Below, one piece after another: positions 59,998 through 64,000 of a DNA stretch of 64,000 nucleotides. Source of the stretch: Misgurnus anguillicaudatus (taxonomy: Eukaryota; Chordata; Actinopteri; Cypriniformes; Cobitidae); the NCBI RefSeq assembly GCF_027580225.2, contig NC_073348.2, positions 25,540,001-25,604,000 of the forward strand. The letters are read 5' to 3'. The notes under the pieces are model-generated. The model did no database searches. It was not told the DNA's origin and saw nothing but the letters and a program-made list of their open reading frames with translations. Numbering within the stretch: the stretch's first letter is position 1; each line of letters opens with the position of its first letter. A program made the position numbers and the translations under genes.

Positions 59998-60339
59998 CAA
60001 GCTTTGCATGTTTATTATTATCATAATTGCTCATTCAAACATGGTTAAGCTTTAAATTTAGCACAATTATTATTTTAATTGTAATAATAAATTGTGCACA
60101 TACATAATAATGATCACAACATTATTCAAAGTGAACATGATTAATGTAGCAAAACTACATTAGCATTTCCTAAAGCAACCACAAGTGCTTTCAAGCCAAA
60201 ATGGGATTAAGACCCTTAAAGTTTAGAATGCAAATATTCATTCAACATCATTACCAGCCGTGATGAATGCTTGATGTTATATCAGTGTCAATAACAGTTA
60301 TGACGTTAATCTTAAAGGGCTCATGCACCATTAGTCCCT

Positions 60340-61112
60340 TTCACACATACAGTCTTTACTGGTAATTTACTGGTAAATTGCAGTTAACATGTCATGTGTG
60401 AACAGAACCTTTCCGGTAAATCAGTGCTCCCAATTTACCAGTAAGACAGGTTGTAAGATTAACGGTAATTTGCCGGTAAGCGCTGTGTGTGAACGAAAAA
60501 TATAGCATTACCGGCATTTAGATGACGTCAGACCGCGCTGACAGATCAGAAAGCCAATCAGAAAGTTTTTTTATACAGGTGACGCGGTTTCCCCCAGACT
60601 GTTGACAGACGTTTCCACACACATGTTGCTTAAAAGTCGAGCACACCTGAGGTTAACATCCACATTTCTTCACCAAAGTTGTGTAAAACAGCTTACCATC
60701 TAATTGCCAAATTGCCGACGTCCTTAGCACACCATCTGTGAAGCCTAATGTGCAAACGCGCAGGTTCCGTTTGACGCCGCCTAACGCAATGTTGTTTGGT
60801 CACGAGCAACTTCGCAACCGTTTGCCACAGATGTGAAAACAACAAAATACGGACCGTGGATATTAAGTCATAACCCGCCGTTTACAAATACGACACGGAC
60901 GGAGCTCGCCGGCCGCGCGCCACAGGTAACTTCCGCTTTCTCTCCGAGTTTACCGGTATTTTGATACTGATGTGTGAATGATGTCTTACTTGTAAAAAGA
61001 TGGAACGTCACTGCATGTGTGAACAGCACATTTTTGTATTTACTGGTAAATTCATTCTGGTAAATTCATGGTAATTTACCAGAATTACTGTGTGAAAGAG
61101 GCTATTGACTTC
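60340..61112. mobile_element. Inverted-repeat element with CCTTTCACACA ends and TTTACTGGTAA repeats
   Basis: Left AGTCCCTTTCACACATACAG and inverted right AGCCTCTTTCACACAGTAAT. Both ends carry repeats of TTTACTGGTAA/TTACCGGTAA. ATT abuts both termini and may be a 3 bp target duplication. The centre is GC-rich and non-coding. Confidence 0.6.
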
Positions 61113-61159
61113 TACAATATTATTGTTTTCTGTTAGTAGGTTTCCTACTAATATCAAAT

Positions 61160-61257
61160 TATTTTCATTTGTGTCTAGCAGAACAAAAAAATGTATACAG
61201 GTTGAGGGCGAGTAAATGAGGACATAATTTTTATTTTGGGTGAACTATGCCTTTAAG
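61160..61257. repeat. GTTCACCC-family 3' fragment
   Basis: GCAGAACAAAAAAATG...GGGCGAGTAAATGAGGAC and TTTGGGTGAACTATGCC then TTTAA. Confidence 0.55.
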
Positions 61258-62013
61258 GTCCACTTATAATGTTATAATCAACCTTAAGGATGTCAATGTT
61301 AATTCGCAGTGTTGTGATTGGGCAACACGTTTGCATAGGGAATGAATCAACAACAAGCTATAAATATATAAGTTACTATATAAGTCCATGACTATATAAG
61401 TTTTAGCCTGATCCTGAAACAGCTCCACAAACATGCCTGTTTACAGATGCATGTCATTTTAAATGACACAGCAGGCCATAATAAGGACCCTGCTCAGTAA
61501 TTCAATTACTAGGAATAGACACCTTAACTGAGATGAATTAGGTAAAGTTGTTGATGTTGTGCTAAATAGAGGAAGTCATATGCGCATGTGTTCATCAGAC
61601 GGATGTCAGAAAGATCAAAAATTACAAACAGGCTGTTTAAGCAGCTTAAATTTAATAGCAACTCTTTTTGAAGTAAAGATGAAGATTTGCATTCTGAACT
61701 GAAGCTTACAGTACATTTCTATAGTAGTAAATATTTTATTTCATCGTTCACGATCCCTTTAAATTCAAATAAAAGTATAAAATATAGCACATTTAAAATT
61801 AAAACCATCCACCATAACAATATTTGAATGTGCATTTTGTGCAGCAGGTACACAATTGTGCAGAATTGATATGAAAGGACATGAATACATAAACAAACAA
61901 GCAAATCAATGAAACACTGACACATGTCACCAATAAGAGACATACAGTGTAATCATCTGTTTTTTTCACATGTCCCACACCCTTTAAACTCAAGAAAGAG
62001 ATAAATAAGTGTG
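61258..62013. other. Intergenic DNA, no gene seen
   Basis: No recognised feature. Confidence 0.35.
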
Positions 62014-62068
62014 ATAGAGAGAGAGAGAGAGACAAAGAGAGAGAAAGAGACAGAGAGAGAGAGAGAGC
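62014..62068. repeat. (GA)n microsatellite
   Basis: Imperfect GA repeat with ACAAAG and AAAG interruptions. Confidence 0.95.
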
Positions 62069-62380
62069 TGAGAACTGTATTCTTATTTCGACAGTAGAAA
62101 TACAGTAGGGGTGTGAAATGGTTTGCTTGTCTCTTAGCACAACAAGCTCAAAAATCTCATATATTACACTTTTTTAAATATTTTTTTCAATGGCTCCTTT
62201 TCTGCAGATGGGGTTGCCATAGCAATGATAAGGATGAAGAGTAAAGGAGGATGGTGTGTGTAATGTGTGTGTGTGTGGGGGTATGTTTGAAAAAAAGAGT
62301 GCTTGTGGGATTGGATAGGTGTCATGAGCGTAGGTAATTTCTGCACCTGTTTTAAGTGATAACACACTCACGTGGTCCTG

Positions 62381-62390
62381 ACACACACGA

Positions 62391-62481
<91 letters not shown>

Positions 62482-62483
62482 CA
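62381..62483. repeat. (CA)n microsatellite
   Basis: About 100 bp of CA repeat interrupted by ACAAAC twice. Confidence 0.97.
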
Positions 62484-62689
62484 GTTTGGTATGTCTGATA
62501 TGGAGAAGCACTTAAATCTGGGGGCTGCACATCCCCAGGTATTTAAACTTGCCTTCAAACTCTGTAGAATTTACAACCAACAAACAGTTAGAAGACATTT
62601 ACTGCTGTAAATACCTAGAATCCATTCAGAGAAAAACAGTGATATAGATTCTGTATTCTTTTTAGGTCTACATGTTACAATTAAGAGAA

Positions 62690-63200
62690 ATGAGAAGATG
62701 AAAAAGGATGACAGGATGAGAAAGAGGAAATACAATGTGGCGAGAGGAGAAGAGAGGATGAGACAAGAAGGAGAAAAAGATAAAATGAGAACAAAAAGGA
62801 GATGTAAGATAAGACATGATGGGAGGAGAAGAGCAGAAAGAATGAAAGGAGAAAAAGGAGAGAAAATGGGATGAGAGAAGAAGAAGAGATGATAGAAGAC
62901 ACAGGAGATGAGATGGAGAGAAAAAAGAGGAGAAAAGCAAAAGGGGGGAAAGAGGAGATACGATATGGCAAGAGGAGAAGAGAGGATGAGACGAGAAGGA
63001 GAAAAAGATAAAAGGAGAACAAAAAGGAGATGTAAGATGAGACATGATGAGAGGAAAAGAGCGGAAAGAATGAAAGGAGAAAAAGGGAGAGAAAATGGGA
63101 TGAGGGAAGAAGAAGAGATGATAGAAGACACAGGAGATGAGATGGAGAGAAAAATTAAAAGAAAAGCAAAAGGGGGGAAAAGGAGAATAAATATGATGAG
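62690..63200. repeat. Purine-rich tandem duplication, ~228 bp period
   Basis: Two similar units: AGAGAGGATGAGAC(A/G)AGAAGG occurs at 62751 and 62979, followed in both by AAAAGATAAAA, AGATGTAAGAT, AAGACACAGGAGATGAGATGG. Plus strand nearly all A and G. Confidence 0.9.
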
Positions 63201-63239
63201 GGGAGAAAGGAGACAGCAAATGCAGGTAGATGAGATGAG

Positions 63240-64000
63240 ATGGAGATGAGGGAAGAAAAGAGGAGAGGAGAGCAGTGCAGAGCAGAGGAGGTGGGAGGAG
63301 AAGAGAAGACAGGAGAAGAGAGGAAAGGACAGCAGTGCAGATCAGGGGAAAGGAGAGCAGGGAAGAGCAGAGGAAAGGAGAGGGGAGGGGAGGAAAGCAC
63401 AGGACAGGAGAGGAAAGGAGAGCAGTGCAGAGCAGAGGCGTGGAGAGGAGGAGGGGGAGGAAAGGAGAGCAGTGCAAAGCAGAGGACATGAGAGGAGGGG
63501 GGAGGAGAGCACAGGACAGGACGGGACAAGACAGGAGAGGAAAGGAGAGCAGTGCAGAACAGAAGACTGAAGGGGAGAAAGGGGAGGAAAGGAGAGCAGT
63601 GCAGAGCAGAGGCGTGGAGAGGAGCAGAGGAGGAGAGGGGAGGAAAGGAGAGCAGTGCAGAGCAGAGGACATGAGAGGAGGAGGGAGGAGAGCACAGGAC
63701 AAGATAGGAGAGGAAAGGAGAGCAGTGCAGAACAGAAGAGTGGAGGGGAGGAAGGGGAGGAAAGGAGAGCAGTGCAGAGCAATGGAAAGGAAAGCAGAGG
63801 AGAGGGGAGGAGGGGGAGGAGAGGAGAGCAGTGCAGAGCAGAGGAGATGAGTGGAGGGGGGAGGAGGAAAGGAGAGCAGTGCAGAACAGAGGAGTGGAGG
63901 GGAGAAGGGAGGAGGAAAGGAGAGCAGTGCAGAGCAGGGGAAAGGAAAACAGAGAAGAGCAGAGCAGAGGAGAGCAGTGCAGGGGAGATGAGACGAGAGG
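63240..64000. repeat. AGCAGTGCAG purine-rich minisatellite, runs off the window
   Basis: Thirteen occurrences of AGCAGTGCA counted by eye, spaced 46 to 92 bp apart, within GGAAAGGAGAG...AGCAGAGGAG. Right boundary not in the window. Long open frames across it on both strands are repeat artefacts. Confidence 0.93.

Noticed and set aside
62668..63850. 344-codon minus-strand and 191-codon plus-strand frames
   Set aside because: Both cross the purine-rich minisatellite and are read through repeat units.

Overview
The window looks like intergenic DNA from a teleost, most likely a cypriniform fish related to zebrafish, carp or goldfish. It has AT-rich single-copy stretches, very many short inverted-repeat DNA transposons of types I recognise from zebrafish-like genomes, Tc1 elements, a tRNA-derived SINE, long purine/pyrimidine satellites and TA, CA and GA microsatellites. 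I find no intact protein-coding host gene on either strand. The longest open frames lie in low-complexity DNA or lack any family resemblance. The real coding traces are decayed: a Tc1 transposase, a Tc1 transposase tail, a transposase-like N-terminus, and a multi-exon gene remnant inside a large transposon.

Layout: 1-9848 is mostly unique sequence plus a nest of TTAA-flanked elements at 7231-8925. A 7.7 kb element with CACTCT...AGAGTG ends and GGTTCTATAT-type subterminal repeats spans 9849-17571. It holds a decayed minus-strand gene whose last coding exon is split by a 908 bp solo LTR, a 1600 bp hAT element with a perfect 8 bp target duplication, and a 318 bp hAT MITE with a perfect 8 bp duplication. 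From 18 to 29 kb there are many palindromic MITEs, including a long perfect hairpin at 20465-20573. A complete but dead Tc1 element lies at 29835-31031. A 2.6 kb homopurine (GAAA-rich) satellite lies at about 32880-35510. From 36 to 52 kb there are more TTAA-flanked families, a SINE and nested elements. From 52 to 59 kb the DNA is largely unique, with a TA microsatellite at 55.2 kb and a TTAA-element cluster at 56.9-58.5 kb. The window ends inside an AGCAGTGCAG minisatellite that runs off the edge.

Main observations. (1) At least nine sequence-unrelated short families end at TTAA, most as TTAAAGG. Two of them are inserted into other repeats whose empty target site is also present in this window, so the TTAA target-site duplication can be read directly; this fits mobilisation by a piggyBac-type transposase. 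(2) The 9849-17571 element carries three 3' exons of a gene whose splice phases agree and whose C-terminal peptide continues across the solo LTR. The gene is inactivated by stops, frameshifts and the LTR, and may be cargo or a captured gene of a CACTA-like transposon. Family names rest on memory of fish repeats and proteins; boundaries, target duplications and splice signals were read directly from the sequence.
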